Shown here in pieces: positions 1 through 8,367 of a stretch of DNA of 64,000 nucleotides. Source of the DNA: Pseudonocardia acidicola (GTDB taxonomy: Bacteria; Actinomycetota; Actinomycetes; Mycobacteriales; Pseudonocardiaceae); assembly GCF_012911935.1 (NCBI RefSeq), contig NZ_JAAXLA010000011.1, forward strand, positions 1 through 64,000. Direction: 5' to 3'. Position 1 is the stretch's first letter. Every line of letters begins with the position of its first letter. The notes beneath the pieces are model-generated. The model searched no databases and had not been told where the DNA came from. It worked only from the letters and a program-made list of their open reading frames with translations. A program made the position numbers and the translations under genes.

Positions 1-329
1 CGGCGCCGGCCGCGCCGATCGTGCTGCCCACCCAGCGCGCCAGCGCCTACCTGCGCAAGATCCTGGAAGCCGAGGCCGACCGGGTGGTCGCCGCCGTGCC
101 TGGCACCCGGCACGCCACGCTGCTGGCCGCCGCGCGGACCCTGGGTCGGCTGGTCGGGGGCGGGGCGCTCAGCGCGCAGGAGGCCCGCGACGCGCTCACT
201 GCCGCGGCCGCCGGGCACGTCGGGGTGGAGGGCACCACCCGCGCCGAGGTCGACCGGACCATCGCCGACGGGCTCGCCTACGGCGCCCGGCTGCCGCGGC
301 GCATCGACACCACCCGCAGCGCCCGGTGA
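1..329 (+). CDS. C-terminal end of a primase/polymerase-like replication protein (partial)
   Basis: The frame is open to the left edge, so the gene begins outside the window; the GTG at 21 need not be the start. The visible ~108 residues are helical: a segment starting AYLRKILEAE, then a glycine-rich turn (LGRLVGGG) and a segment ending EVDRTIADGLAYG. This resembles the C-terminal tail of bifunctional primase/polymerase proteins of actinobacterial plasmids and integrative elements. That identification is inference from pattern memory. The stop overlaps the next start by 4 bp (GTGA), so the two are probably co-transcribed. Confidence 0.55.
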   Translation, partial: APAAPIVLPTQRASAYLRKILEAEADRVVAAVPGTRHATLLAAARTLGRLVGGGALSAQEARDALTAAAAGHVGVEGTTRAEVDRTIADGLAYGARLPRRIDTTRSAR

Positions 330-616
330 GCGCCGCCCGGTATGTCGCCGAGGCGATCGGTCCCCGCCGGGTCGGCGGGGTCTACCGCTGCGGCTACTGG
401 GGCATCACCTACCGCGTGGAGAGGATCCACACCGGCCCGGGCGGCCCGATCCCCTGGTCGGAGTGGGCGATCGCCGAGCCCGACCTCGACGGCCCGATGC
501 CGGGCCGCACCCGCACGCACTGCACGGCCTGGGACCCCGGAGTCGACACCGAGCGCCCCGACCCTGGCCAGCGCCGGCCGCCACCGAACGAACGACAGGA
601 GGGAGCAGGGGCATGA
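326..616 (+). CDS. Small hypothetical protein
   Basis: This 96-residue protein starts with GTG inside the stop of the preceding gene and ends in an ATGA overlap with the next, so the three look translationally coupled. The N-terminal half is rich in aromatic residues and glycine (YRCGYWGITYRVERI); the C-terminus is proline/arginine-rich and probably disordered. I do not recognise a family. Tight packing between a replication protein and a DNA-binding protein suggests an accessory function of the mobile element. Confidence 0.6.
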   Translation: MSAARYVAEAIGPRRVGGVYRCGYWGITYRVERIHTGPGGPIPWSEWAIAEPDLDGPMPGRTRTHCTAWDPGVDTERPDPGQRRPPPNERQEGAGA

Positions 617-1389
617 CCATCGTGGCGAGCGCCGGGCCGCGGGCGGCCCGGCGCGCCCGCCGGTGCCGGTCGATCGGCCCGGGTGCGGTCCCTAGGCTGT
701 TGCGGGTGCCGACCCCTGAGCGCCGCGTCCACGAGGGCCGCGCGGTGATCAACCGCGCCGAGCTCATGCGGCAGCTGCAGATCGGCGAATCCACCGCCGA
801 GCGCTGGTATCGGGAGCGGGCCGAGAACGGCCACCCCGAGCCGGTGCACCGCGAGGGCCGGCGGCTGTACTGGGACGAGGACGAGCTGATCGGTTGGGCC
901 CGCGACTGGATCGCCCGCGACGCCGAGCCGCAGCAGAAAGTGGTCGAGGGCCGGGCGCTGCTCAGCCGCGCCGAGCTCGCCCGCCGGCTGAACATGCGCG
1001 AGCAGACCCTGGCCGACCTGTACGCCGCACGGGAGACCAGCGGGCACCCGGAGGCGGTGCACCGCGAGGGCCGGCGGCTGTACTGGGACGAGGCCGAGGC
1101 GATGGCCTGGGCGCAGGAGCGGGAGGCGGCGAAGAAGGCCACGCTCACCTCGGTCGATCGCAGCGGCGAGCCCGACGAGTTGGTCGACGCCGAGGAAGCC
1201 GCCCGGCTCCTGGGCTACGCCAGCCCGCGGACGATCACCAGCTATCTCGCCCGCAACGTGGGCTACTTCCCTGACCCCGACGACGTCGAGGGACGGCGCT
1301 GGCACCGGCGCACGCTGTGGGCGTTCGCCGACCGGCGCTCCCGTCCTGGCCGCGCCGGCCACGCCAAGACCCGATCCGACCAGCGCTAA
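613..1389 (+). CDS. Triple helix-turn-helix DNA-binding protein
   Basis: The ATG at 613 is preceded by a purine-rich ribosome site (AGGAGGGAG), giving 258 residues. Three winged-helix or MerR/excisionase-like units can be seen. Unit 1 (about residues 45-100) and unit 2 (about 115-170) share the pattern RAEL.R.L...E.T, then HPE.VHREGRRLYWDE. Unit 3 (about 200-245) reads EEAARLLGYASPRTITSYL. Such domains read DNA in excisionases and plasmid regulators. The position after a primase-like gene suggests control of replication or excision, which is inference. The basic N- and C-termini look disordered. Confidence 0.7.
   Translation: MTIVASAGPRAARRARRCRSIGPGAVPRLLRVPTPERRVHEGRAVINRAELMRQLQIGESTAERWYRERAENGHPEPVHREGRRLYWDEDELIGWARDWIARDAEPQQKVVEGRALLSRAELARRLNMREQTLADLYAARETSGHPEAVHREGRRLYWDEAEAMAWAQEREAAKKATLTSVDRSGEPDELVDAEEAARLLGYASPRTITSYLARNVGYFPDPDDVEGRRWHRRTLWAFADRRSRPGRAGHAKTRSDQR
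842..1093 (+). repeat. Exact 39-bp direct repeat inside the helix-turn-helix gene
   Basis: Positions 842-880 and 1055-1093 are identical over 39 bases and lie 213 bp apart, in the same reading frame. They encode the shared VHREGRRLYWDE segment of the first two helix-turn-helix units. Identity at the DNA level, including third codon positions, points to a recent internal duplication or gene conversion. Confidence 0.9.
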
Positions 1390-1411
1390 CCGCCGCGCCG
1401 GGGACGAGACC

Positions 1412-2512
1412 ATGTCGCTGACCAGTCAGCTCGCCCGGGGAGACCTCGGCCGGTGGTTCGCCCAGACGATGCCCGGCACGACGGCCGTGGCCGCCGAGGT
1501 GGCAGACGCCGCCGCGCGGGTGCGTCCGGTCCGCCCGCAAGCCGGGGCCGTGCTCGGGGACCGGCATTGGGCCGACGTCGGGGGCGCGTTCGGCGCCCGA
1601 TTGGCCGCGCTGGTGCAGGCCGCCCCGCCCTACTACGGGCTGTATGGACTGGTCTCCCCTGGTCTACTGACGCTGCGGGCGGCACACGAGATCGCCGCCG
1701 GCTACCCGTCCCACGCCGCGCTGACCCCGGCCGAACAGCTACGCGCCCTGGACATGCGCCCGACCCCGGCCGGCTGGCGCGACCTCGGCGGGGCCTGCCC
1801 GGACCCGGACCCGGATCCGCCAGCGTGGGGTGACGCTGTGTTCGCTGAACTGGCCGCCCGCACCCGCGGCTACCACGACCGGCACGCCCCGACCGGCGCG
1901 GTCGGCGCACCCGGCGCCGAGGCCGGGCTGGCCCGGGTCTACGGGCTGTGGTCGGCGTGCGAGGACATCTACCGCTCCGGCGTGATCAGCGAAGAGCTCG
2001 AGGAGCTACTCGACCTCGACCGACCCACCGTCGACCAGTTGCGGGCCGCCACCCCGGTAGCGGTCGTGGACGAGCTCGTCGGGCTGACCCGGCGGCTGGC
2101 CGAGTCGGGCAGCCTCACCACGCTGCGCGGCTGGGCCGGGAACCCGGAACAGGGGCAGCCGCTGGGCTGCGCCGGCCCGGTGTTCGCGACCCACTGGGCC
2201 GACGGGGACCTACTGGTCGGGGACACCCTGCTCGACGTCAAGACGGTGATGCGGGCCGACCACCCCGACCGCACCGGCCGGTGGCTGTGGCAGATCCTGG
2301 CCTACGCCTGGCTCGATACCGCCGGCGACCGGTACCGCATTCGGGCCGCCGGGCTGTACCTGGCCCGCCACGGCGTGCTGCTGCGTTGGGGCGTCGACGA
2401 GCTGGCCGCCCGGCTGCTCGGGGACGGCCGCGCGGTATCGACAACGCAGCACGAGTTTCTGGAGATCGCCGCCCGCGCCGCGACCAGCGAGGGTGCCCGC
2501 CTAGCGGCTTGA
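1412..2512 (+). CDS. Conserved mobile-element protein with possible PD-(D/E)XK nuclease-like core
   Basis: This 366-residue protein starts 22 bp after the triple-HTH gene and is probably in its operon. The N-terminal half is helical with no known motif. The C-terminal third has an acidic strand (ADGDLLVGDTLLDVKT), then a helix with WQILAYAWLD and a strand pair (YRIRAAGLYLARHG). The order D-x(n)-DVK followed by a helix with a conserved Q resembles a PD-(D/E)XK nuclease fold. Family knowledge supports this only loosely, so the nuclease role is a hypothesis; a non-catalytic scaffold of that fold is the alternative. Confidence 0.55.
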   Translation: MSLTSQLARGDLGRWFAQTMPGTTAVAAEVADAAARVRPVRPQAGAVLGDRHWADVGGAFGARLAALVQAAPPYYGLYGLVSPGLLTLRAAHEIAAGYPSHAALTPAEQLRALDMRPTPAGWRDLGGACPDPDPDPPAWGDAVFAELAARTRGYHDRHAPTGAVGAPGAEAGLARVYGLWSACEDIYRSGVISEELEELLDLDRPTVDQLRAATPVAVVDELVGLTRRLAESGSLTTLRGWAGNPEQGQPLGCAGPVFATHWADGDLLVGDTLLDVKTVMRADHPDRTGRWLWQILAYAWLDTAGDRYRIRAAGLYLARHGVLLRWGVDELAARLLGDGRAVSTTQHEFLEIAARAATSEGARLAA

Positions 2513-2546
2513 TCGCCGCGTCAGGCCGGGCGTTACACCGCGGCTC

Positions 2547-3161
2547 TCATGCGCCGAACCTCCACTCCCATCCGCCGCTGCCGCCGAAGAAGCCTGGCCG
2601 GAATGTGAGCGTGCCAGACGTGCTGCGGGTGTCGAGCACGATCGACCCTCGGTACTTGGATGCTGGGGTGAGGGGATCGGTGGGGAACATGTCGCTCGAG
2701 CGGAGACAGGAGAATGACGGCCCGGACGCGACCGACGACTCGGTCACTCCGTCTGGTCCGACGACCGCCCACTCGCTGGGGCTGATCGCGTACCCGGCGT
2801 TGGTCTCCATTGCGGTGGTGGTCTCTGCGCGAATGTCGACCCGCACGAAGTGACCGTTCTCCGGCTTCTGCGAGTACGAGGCCTCGCACTTCGGATCAAC
2901 CGTGATCTTGTCAATGACGAAGGTGACCTCTTGGGTGCTGCCGTCGGCTGTGGTCCATCCGGCTGGCTGGCCGACCTGCTTGATGGTCAGGCCACGTTCG
3001 GACTTCGGCAATGCCGCCGCGGTGGTTGTTGGCGGTGCCGCGGTCGGAACGTTGGGCGCGGGGGGGTTGCTCGCGGGCGGGCTGTCGCTGCAAGCGGTGA
3101 GGACGAGAGCCGCCGTCGCGACGGCGGTGCAGAGCAGGGTGTGGCGGGCGGCGCGGCGCAT
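2547..3161 (-). CDS. Secreted lipoprotein, DUF4352-like
   Basis: The 204-residue protein begins with a lipoprotein signal: basic start, hydrophobic stretch and lipobox LTAC with the lipidated cysteine at residue 24. A proline/threonine-rich linker follows to about residue 50. The remainder has the look of the DUF4352 immunoglobulin-like fold (KITVDPKCEASYSQKPENGHFVRVDI), common in actinobacterial lipoproteins near mobile elements. It would sit on the outer face of the membrane; its function is unknown. It converges on the preceding gene with 34 bp between stops. Confidence 0.7.
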   Translation of the reverse strand: MRRAARHTLLCTAVATAALVLTACSDSPPASNPPAPNVPTAAPPTTTAAALPKSERGLTIKQVGQPAGWTTADGSTQEVTFVIDKITVDPKCEASYSQKPENGHFVRVDIRAETTTAMETNAGYAISPSEWAVVGPDGVTESSVASGPSFSCLRSSDMFPTDPLTPASKYRGSIVLDTRSTSGTLTFRPGFFGGSGGWEWRFGA

Positions 3162-3237
3162 GCTTGATCATCGCCGCGTTTCGCGTGAGCGTTATGGGTC
3201 GGTCGCCGGTTTATCGCCAGATCGCCAACTTTGTTGA

Positions 3238-3492
3238 TCAGGGCTGACGAGGCGGTGACTTGAGCAGTCCCTGCGAGGCCCGCACGACCTGCGTCCGCAC
3301 CGGGTCCGGCACTTCCCGAAGGTGCAGCGCGAGGACGGCGAGGACCTCTGCCACGGTGAAGGCGATGTTCTGCCGTTCGAGGCCGGCGTACTGCTAGTGG
3401 ATCGCGTGGTGGCGCAGCCATCGGCCGGTCTCGTCGATCAGAGCCTGGCCGGCGCGCAGGGCTTCGAAGCGGCGGCGCTGGTGCTCGTTCAC
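3238..3492 (-). pseudogene. Small ORF interrupted by an in-frame amber stop
   Basis: From the GTG at 3492 the minus strand reads VNEHQRRRFEALRAGQ and on to RHHAIH, then meets a TAG at 3394-3396. The same frame continues with QYAGLERQNIAFTVAEVLAV to a TGA at 3238-3240. Both halves have coherent amphipathic helical sequence in one frame, so an 83-residue gene with a nonsense mutation is the simplest reading. An alternative is restart at a downstream GTG. I do not recognise the family. Confidence 0.5.
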
Positions 3493-3516
3493 GGGGGTCT
3501 GTCGCGGTGACTCACT

Positions 3517-3702
3517 ATGACCACCGACCCAGCTCAGCCTCCGCCCCGCCGGTCGGCTCTCACTGAGGAGGACCTCGAACACGCCCGCGTGCTCACCCGC
3601 AAGGCCCGGCCCATCGGCCCTGAGCAGGCCGTGGTGATTCGGGGGTCTTCGGGGCCCGCCGCCCGGGCGATCAACAAACCGGCCCGCAGGCTCGAGGGAT
3701 GA
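3517..3702 (+). CDS. Small hypothetical protein
   Basis: This 61-residue ORF starts with ATG and diverges from the amber-interrupted ORF, 24 bp away. It has a proline-rich start, one acidic helix (LTEEDLEHARVLTRKA) and a basic end. Third codon positions are strongly G/C, as in real genes here, but no family is recognised and no clear ribosome site is visible. It could be spurious. Confidence 0.3.
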   Translation: MTTDPAQPPPRRSALTEEDLEHARVLTRKARPIGPEQAVVIRGSSGPAARAINKPARRLEG

Positions 3703-3881
3703 CCTCAAGGGGAACTGAGGGTGAGCGCCGCGGGTGACGTTCGTCGAGCCCGCCTCGGCGATAGGGCGCGCTGACCGAACTGGGCGCACCGGTCACGGTC
3801 ACCGCCCTGGCCCCCCTTCGCCGAGACCACCGCATGCCTGGCCCAGCTCGCGCCGAGCCTCCACAGCTGAGAGAGACCGTC

Positions 3882-4250
3882 ATGAACATCGTCGACGTTG
3901 CCGGCGCACCCGCACGGCGGGCCCCCATTCCCGACGGGCCGACGGTGCGGCCGCTTCTCGCCTCGGACAGCGGGGCCCCGGTCGCGGTCCTCCACGTGAC
4001 CCTGCCCGCCGGCGGTCGCCTGCCCGAACACGACCACGGGCCTTCCCACGTCGTGCTGTTCCCACTGCAGGGTCAGGTCCGGCTGCATTACGACGGCAAC
4101 GACCACGACCTGGGCCCTGGAACCGCGACCCACATCCGGGTCGGCGAGCGTGTCAGCCTCGCCAACCCGGGCCCTGACCCTGCCGAGCTGCTCGTCGTGG
4201 CCGCCCCGCCCGACTTCGCCGCCGCCCTTTCCGCATGGCCGACCGTGTAG
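3882..4250 (+). CDS. Cupin-domain protein
   Basis: The ATG at 3882 follows a GAGAGAGA ribosome site and gives 122 residues, the length of a single cupin barrel. The first cupin motif is visible as PEHDHGPSH (His50, His52, His56), and the second half (LGPGTATHIRVGE) has the glycine turn typical of motif 2. Small single-domain cupins bind a metal and act as isomerases, dioxygenases or sensors. The substrate cannot be told. The gene stands alone, between small ORFs and a degraded region. Confidence 0.75.
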   Translation: MNIVDVAGAPARRAPIPDGPTVRPLLASDSGAPVAVLHVTLPAGGRLPEHDHGPSHVVLFPLQGQVRLHYDGNDHDLGPGTATHIRVGERVSLANPGPDPAELLVVAAPPDFAAALSAWPTV

Positions 4251-4714
4251 TCCGGCGCCCGGGACCGACCAAGGGACGCTGCATCGCGGCTGCGGCGCGG
4301 TACCGGAAGCACCGGCGGGTCTGAGTTGGGTACCGGCGCCGGCGCCGCGGGCTCGGCATCACGGCGGCCGAGAGCTTCGGCAGGGTCGTCGGTGACGCTG
4401 CCGCTCAAGAGCGATCTTGGGACGTGTCGCAGCTGCTTTGTTCTTTATTGCTTGCCCGTCGGCATGCTGCGACGGCGACGCCGCATGCGCTGGAAGCGCT
4501 TGCCGCGCGGATTGACTACTGATACCTCACGAGACCGGACAGGCCGAAGTGCTCAGAGGGCCCGCATGATGTGGTGGCACGGCCCGGATGGCTACCGGCC
4601 CGCGTTCCCACATCCACGAGGCGGCCTACCTCACCCAGGATCTCGACGCGGCGCTGGCGATCACCCGCAGCCGACTGCGTGCTGGCGAATGCGCCGATAC
4701 AGACCGGGGCCAGC
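4251..4714. other. Gap without an intact gene
   Basis: I find no credible complete gene here. A short plus-strand frame around 4406-4510 (reading DVSQLLCSLLLARRHAATAT, then a stop) looks like a decayed helical protein end but cannot be assigned. The base composition is locally less GC-rich near 4430-4450. It probably belongs with the neighbouring SnoaL-like remnant. Confidence 0.4.
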
Positions 4715-5065
4715 ACCGGAGAGGGCCTGCGCCGTTACCTCGCCGAGGACGTCCTGCCGCACGTGCCCGCCGACCTGGACTTTCGTCGCGTCTCCCGGAT
4801 GGTGGACCAGCGCCGAGTCGTCGAGGAGGCCGTCGTCGGTTCACCCACGACCGGGAACTGCCGTGGCTGCTGCCGGGTGTTGCGCCGACCCACCGGCGCG
4901 CGCAGGTGGCCGCGATCTCCGTCGTCACGTTCCGGCACAAGGCGAATCCCGGTGTCGTCGAATCGCGGATCTCCACCCACCGCACGCTGTGGGACTACTT
5001 CGGGCTGCTGGCGCAGCCGGGCCTCGACCCCGAGTGGGATCACGCCGTGGGCGGCGCGGCGCCGG
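4715..5065 (+). pseudogene. Frameshifted SnoaL-like (NTF2-fold) protein
   Basis: One frame reads GEGLRRYLAEDVLPHVPADL and on to RVVEEAVV (about 4720-4840). A second frame then continues FTHDRELPWLLPGVAPTHRR to ISTHRTLWDYFGLLAQPGLD (about 4845-5035). Joined, they make the core of a SnoaL-like ester-cyclase-type protein common in actinobacteria. The frame changes near 4840. No start codon with a good ribosome site is visible, so the 5' end may also be lost. Identification of the family is from remembered sequence patterns. Confidence 0.6.
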
Positions 5066-5269
5066 TAGGCGTGGCTGACGGTGGCCACCGTGGTGGCCCC
5101 GCTCCGGGCCAGGTCCCGGACACTGGCCAGCTCGGCGCCCGGCGAAGACCTGCCTGGCGGTGTCGGCGCCGGGCTCGAGGTAGCGGGTCATGGCTGTCCG
5201 CGACGTCCCCGTTCGGGATAGCCTCGTCCAGCTCTTGTTCGGTTCTGGCACCGTACAGAAGGGCTACAG

Positions 5270-6268
5270 ATGCGACGTGGTCCCCGGTTCGTGGTGGCGC
5301 TCGCGGCGCTGTGTGTCGCGGCGCTGCTGGTTTCTTGCGGGTCGTCCGCCTCGCCCGCTGCCCCCGGCACGGCGACCGCCTCCGGCGCCCTCATCGTCAA
5401 CGGCGCCGGCACCTTGGCGGCGCCGTTCGAGCAGGTCATCGCCGCGTTCAAAGAGCGCAATCCGGGGGTGACGGTGCAGTCGCGGTTCGCCGGCAGCGTC
5501 GAGTTGATCCGAGGGATCACCGAGCTGAACACGCCGGTCGACGTGCTCGGCGTGGCGGACTACTCGCTGATCCCGGCGAAGATGTTCGGCGCCGCCGGCG
5601 GCCGCCGGTTCGCCACCTGGTACGTCGGCTTCGCCTCCAACCGAATCACCTTCGCCTATACCGACCGCAGCAAAGGCGCCGCCGGGCTGACCCCCGACAA
5701 CTGGTATCGGGTGCTCGCCCAGCCAGGGGTCCGTATCGGCCGCTCCAACCCGGACACCGACCCGTCGGGCTACCAGGTCCTGCAGATGCTCGCGCTCGCG
5801 CAGGCTTACTACCGCGCCCCGGACCTGGCGGCCGGGGTGCTGGCCAACTCCCCGCCCGCGACCCTGGTCGGCACCGAGACTCAACTGCTGCCGGCGCTGC
5901 AGTCCGGGCAGATCGACTATCTGGGGATCTACCGCTCGGACGCGCTGCAGCACCGGCTGCGCTTCATCGACCTCCCGCCGCAGGTCGACCTGTCCGACCC
6001 GGCGCAGGCCGCCACCTACGGGACCGTCAGCACCCCGACGTCCTCGGGCGCCCAGACCGGGAAGCCGATCGTCTACGCCCTCACCGTGCCCAGCGATGCA
6101 CCGAACGCGGCGCTGGGGGAACGGTTCGTCGCGTTCGTCCTCAGCCCGGCCGGGCAGCAGATCATGCGCGACAACGGGTTCACCGTGCTCAGCCCGCCGG
6201 TCGCCGGCGGGCGGGTGCCCCCGTCGCTCCAGCCGATGACCACCCCGGCCGCGCTGCCCGGAGGCTGA
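5270..6268 (+). CDS. wtpA: Tungstate/molybdate ABC transporter, substrate-binding lipoprotein
   Basis: The 332-residue protein has a lipoprotein signal with lipobox LVSC (Cys23), so it is anchored outside the membrane. The mature part has the WtpA-type oxyanion-binding layout: GAGTLAAPFEQV at the start, then RGITELNTPVDVLGVADYSL, in which the ADYSLIP motif is typical of WtpA rather than the bacterial ModA of E. coli. It would capture tungstate or molybdate and deliver it to the permease that begins at the next base. Molybdate versus tungstate preference cannot be read from sequence. Confidence 0.85.
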   Translation: MRRGPRFVVALAALCVAALLVSCGSSASPAAPGTATASGALIVNGAGTLAAPFEQVIAAFKERNPGVTVQSRFAGSVELIRGITELNTPVDVLGVADYSLIPAKMFGAAGGRRFATWYVGFASNRITFAYTDRSKGAAGLTPDNWYRVLAQPGVRIGRSNPDTDPSGYQVLQMLALAQAYYRAPDLAAGVLANSPPATLVGTETQLLPALQSGQIDYLGIYRSDALQHRLRFIDLPPQVDLSDPAQAATYGTVSTPTSSGAQTGKPIVYALTVPSDAPNAALGERFVAFVLSPAGQQIMRDNGFTVLSPPVAGGRVPPSLQPMTTPAALPGG

Positions 6269-7105
6269 ATGCGGCCCGCAGCCGACATCGCACCGCGCCG
6301 ACCGTGGCCCGCGGGGCTGTTCTCGGCGGCGCTGTGGCTGCTGAGCGGGCTGTTGCTGGGCTTCATCGCGCTACCGGTGCTCCGGCTGGTCACCGCCAGC
6401 TCAGTCATCAGCCTCGGGCACGCTCTCACCGACACCGACCTGCGGGCCGCCCTGGTCCTCAGCGTGCAGGACGCCGCCCTCACGGCCGTCCTCGCGACGC
6501 TGCTCGGGGTACCGCTGGGTTATCTGCTGGCCCGCCGCAGCTTCCCCGGCCACGCCCTGGTGCAGGCGGTGGTCGATCTGCCGTTGGCGGTGCCGCACAC
6601 CGTCGCCGGGATCGCGCTGCTGTTGGTGTTCGGGCGAGCCGGCTGGATCGGGGCACCGGCCGACGCAGCCGGGGTGAGCTTCTACGGCAGCCAGGCCGGG
6701 ATCGTCGCGGCGATGCTGTTCGTCAGCGCACCGTTCGCGGTGAACAGCGCCCGGGTCGCGTTCGAGGCACTCGACCCGAACATCGAACGCGCCGCGCGGA
6801 GCCTGGGCGCCACCCCGGGGCAGACGTTCCGGCGGGTCAGCCTCCCGCTGGCCTGGCGCGGGGTGCTGACCGGCACCGTCCTGGTCTACGCCCGCTCGAT
6901 CAGCGAGTTCGGCGCGGTGGTGATCCTGGCCTACTACCCCGCAACGGCCCCGGTGGCGATCTACAACCGGTTCCTCACCTCCGGGCTCACCGACTCCGCC
7001 GCGGCCGCGGTGCTGCTGCTGGCCGTCGCGCTGGCCACCTTCCTCGTGCTCCGCACGCTGGCCTCGGGATGGCTCGTGGCCGGCAACCAACCGGCCCGGG
7101 GCTGA
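6269..7105 (+). CDS. wtpB: Tungstate/molybdate ABC transporter, permease
   Basis: The ATG follows the stop of the binding protein directly, showing translational coupling. The 278 residues contain about six membrane segments and the permease coupling loop EALDPNIERAARSLGATPGQ (EAA...G motif), which contacts the ATPase. The final helix ends with a short cytoplasmic tail. The length is normal for ModB/WtpB. It forms the channel for the oxyanion. The operon order binding protein, permease, ATPase is the classical one. Confidence 0.85.
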   Translation: MRPAADIAPRRPWPAGLFSAALWLLSGLLLGFIALPVLRLVTASSVISLGHALTDTDLRAALVLSVQDAALTAVLATLLGVPLGYLLARRSFPGHALVQAVVDLPLAVPHTVAGIALLLVFGRAGWIGAPADAAGVSFYGSQAGIVAAMLFVSAPFAVNSARVAFEALDPNIERAARSLGATPGQTFRRVSLPLAWRGVLTGTVLVYARSISEFGAVVILAYYPATAPVAIYNRFLTSGLTDSAAAAVLLLAVALATFLVLRTLASGWLVAGNQPARG

Positions 7106-7110
7106 TCCGG

Positions 7111-8232
7111 GTGCTCGCGATCTTCGGACTCGTCACCCGGGCCGGGTCCTTCCGGCTGGGCCCGGTCGACCTGGTCGTGCCCGACGACCGGGTCCTGGTC
7201 GTGCTCGGCCCATCCGGTGCCGGCAAAAGCATGCTGCTGGACACCATCGCCGGGTTCCGGGCCCCCCGGCACGGGCAGGTGCGCCTGGGCGGGCGCGACA
7301 TCACCGCCCTGCCCGCCGAGCAACGCCGGATCGGGATGGTTTTCCAAGACGCTGCGCTGTTCCCACACCTGTCCGTCCGAGACAACGTCGGCTTCGGCCC
7401 GCGCCTGCGCCGGCGCAGCCCGACGGTCGATGACCTGCTCGATCGCTTCGGGATCGCCCACCTCGCCGACCGGGCACCCCGTTCCCTCAGCGGCGGGGAG
7501 CGTCAACGCGTCGCCCTGGCCCGGGCCCTGGCCACCCAGCCGGCCGCGCTGCTGCTCGACGAACCCCTTACCGCGCTCGACCAGCCCGTCCGCGAGGAGC
7601 TGCGCGACGTACTGCGCGGCACGCTCCACGACCTGCAGGTACCAGCCATCCACGTCACCCACGACCGCGACGAAGCGCTCCGCCTCGCCGACGACCTCGC
7701 CATCCTCGACGCCGGGACCCTGCGCCAGACCGGCCCGGCGAACCACCTCACCCGCCACCCCACCGACGAGGTCACCGCCCGCCTGCTCGGCTGGACCGAA
7801 CTCGGTCCAGCCCACCGCGACATCGACGGTCTCCACGTCGGCGAGCTCCCGATCGACCACCCCGCCCCGATCCTGCCGGTGGCCGCACTGACCGTTTACT
7901 ACCGGCCCGAAGAAGTCGTCATCGGGCCAGCAGCCGAAACGTCCGAGGCAGCACTGCGCTGCCATGCCCGGATCGCCCACGTGCTGCCCACCCTGCCGCT
8001 GGCCCGAGTGCAGCTGCACACCACCCCCACGATCACCGCGCTACTACTGCACCGCGAACTCGAACACCTGCCCCAGACCCCCAGCCTCGAAGTAGAGGTC
8101 GCGATACCACCCCACGCCATCCGCGTCATCAGAACCGGGGGAACAGCCGGCACCAACACCGCCCTGAACAGCGCCACATCACCATCACGGTGCCCCTCGG
8201 AGCAGCACACACGGATTCCTCATCATGACTGA
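7111..8232 (+). CDS. wtpC: Tungstate/molybdate ABC transporter, ATP-binding protein
   Basis: I choose the GTG at 7111, five bases after the permease stop; the frame is open far upstream but only because of the high GC content. The 373-residue protein has Walker A GPSGAGKS (residues 33-40), signature LSGGERQRVALARAL, Walker B LLLDEPLTALD and the switch histidine in HVTHDRDEA. A C-terminal region from about residue 230 looks like a regulatory TOBE-type domain, as in ModC/WtpC. It powers import of molybdate or tungstate, needed for molybdenum cofactor enzymes. Confidence 0.85.
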   Translation: MLAIFGLVTRAGSFRLGPVDLVVPDDRVLVVLGPSGAGKSMLLDTIAGFRAPRHGQVRLGGRDITALPAEQRRIGMVFQDAALFPHLSVRDNVGFGPRLRRRSPTVDDLLDRFGIAHLADRAPRSLSGGERQRVALARALATQPAALLLDEPLTALDQPVREELRDVLRGTLHDLQVPAIHVTHDRDEALRLADDLAILDAGTLRQTGPANHLTRHPTDEVTARLLGWTELGPAHRDIDGLHVGELPIDHPAPILPVAALTVYYRPEEVVIGPAAETSEAALRCHARIAHVLPTLPLARVQLHTTPTITALLLHRELEHLPQTPSLEVEVAIPPHAIRVIRTGGTAGTNTALNSATSPSRCPSEQHTRIPHHD

Positions 8233-8295
8233 GACATCCGGGCGCAATGACCGACGACCCCGACCACCAGGGCACGTCCCGGCGATGGATCATTC

Positions 8296-8367
8296 GCGAG
8301 GTCGAGGGCCCGCTGGGCCGTCGAGACCCACTACATCGACCTGTACCAGATGCACCGGCCGCGCGAC
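8296..8367 (+). pseudogene. Aldo/keto reductase scrap
   Basis: A 24-codon plus-strand stretch reads RWAVETHYIDLYQMHRPRD. It contains the YIDLYQ(M/I)HRP motif that is diagnostic of aldo/keto reductases. Nothing on either side continues the family, and the next bases belong to a monooxygenase remnant on the other strand. It is a small fragment left by a deletion or recombination. Confidence 0.6.

Noticed and set aside
4088-4408. Minus-strand ORF of 106 codons overlapping the cupin gene
   Set aside because: It overlaps the 3' half of the cupin gene in antisense, and its composition is that of a shadow.
4588-8232. A 1214-codon open frame on the plus strand
   Set aside because: Only its last 373 codons (from 7111) encode the ABC ATPase; the rest overlaps the binding protein and permease in another frame and is open because of high GC content.
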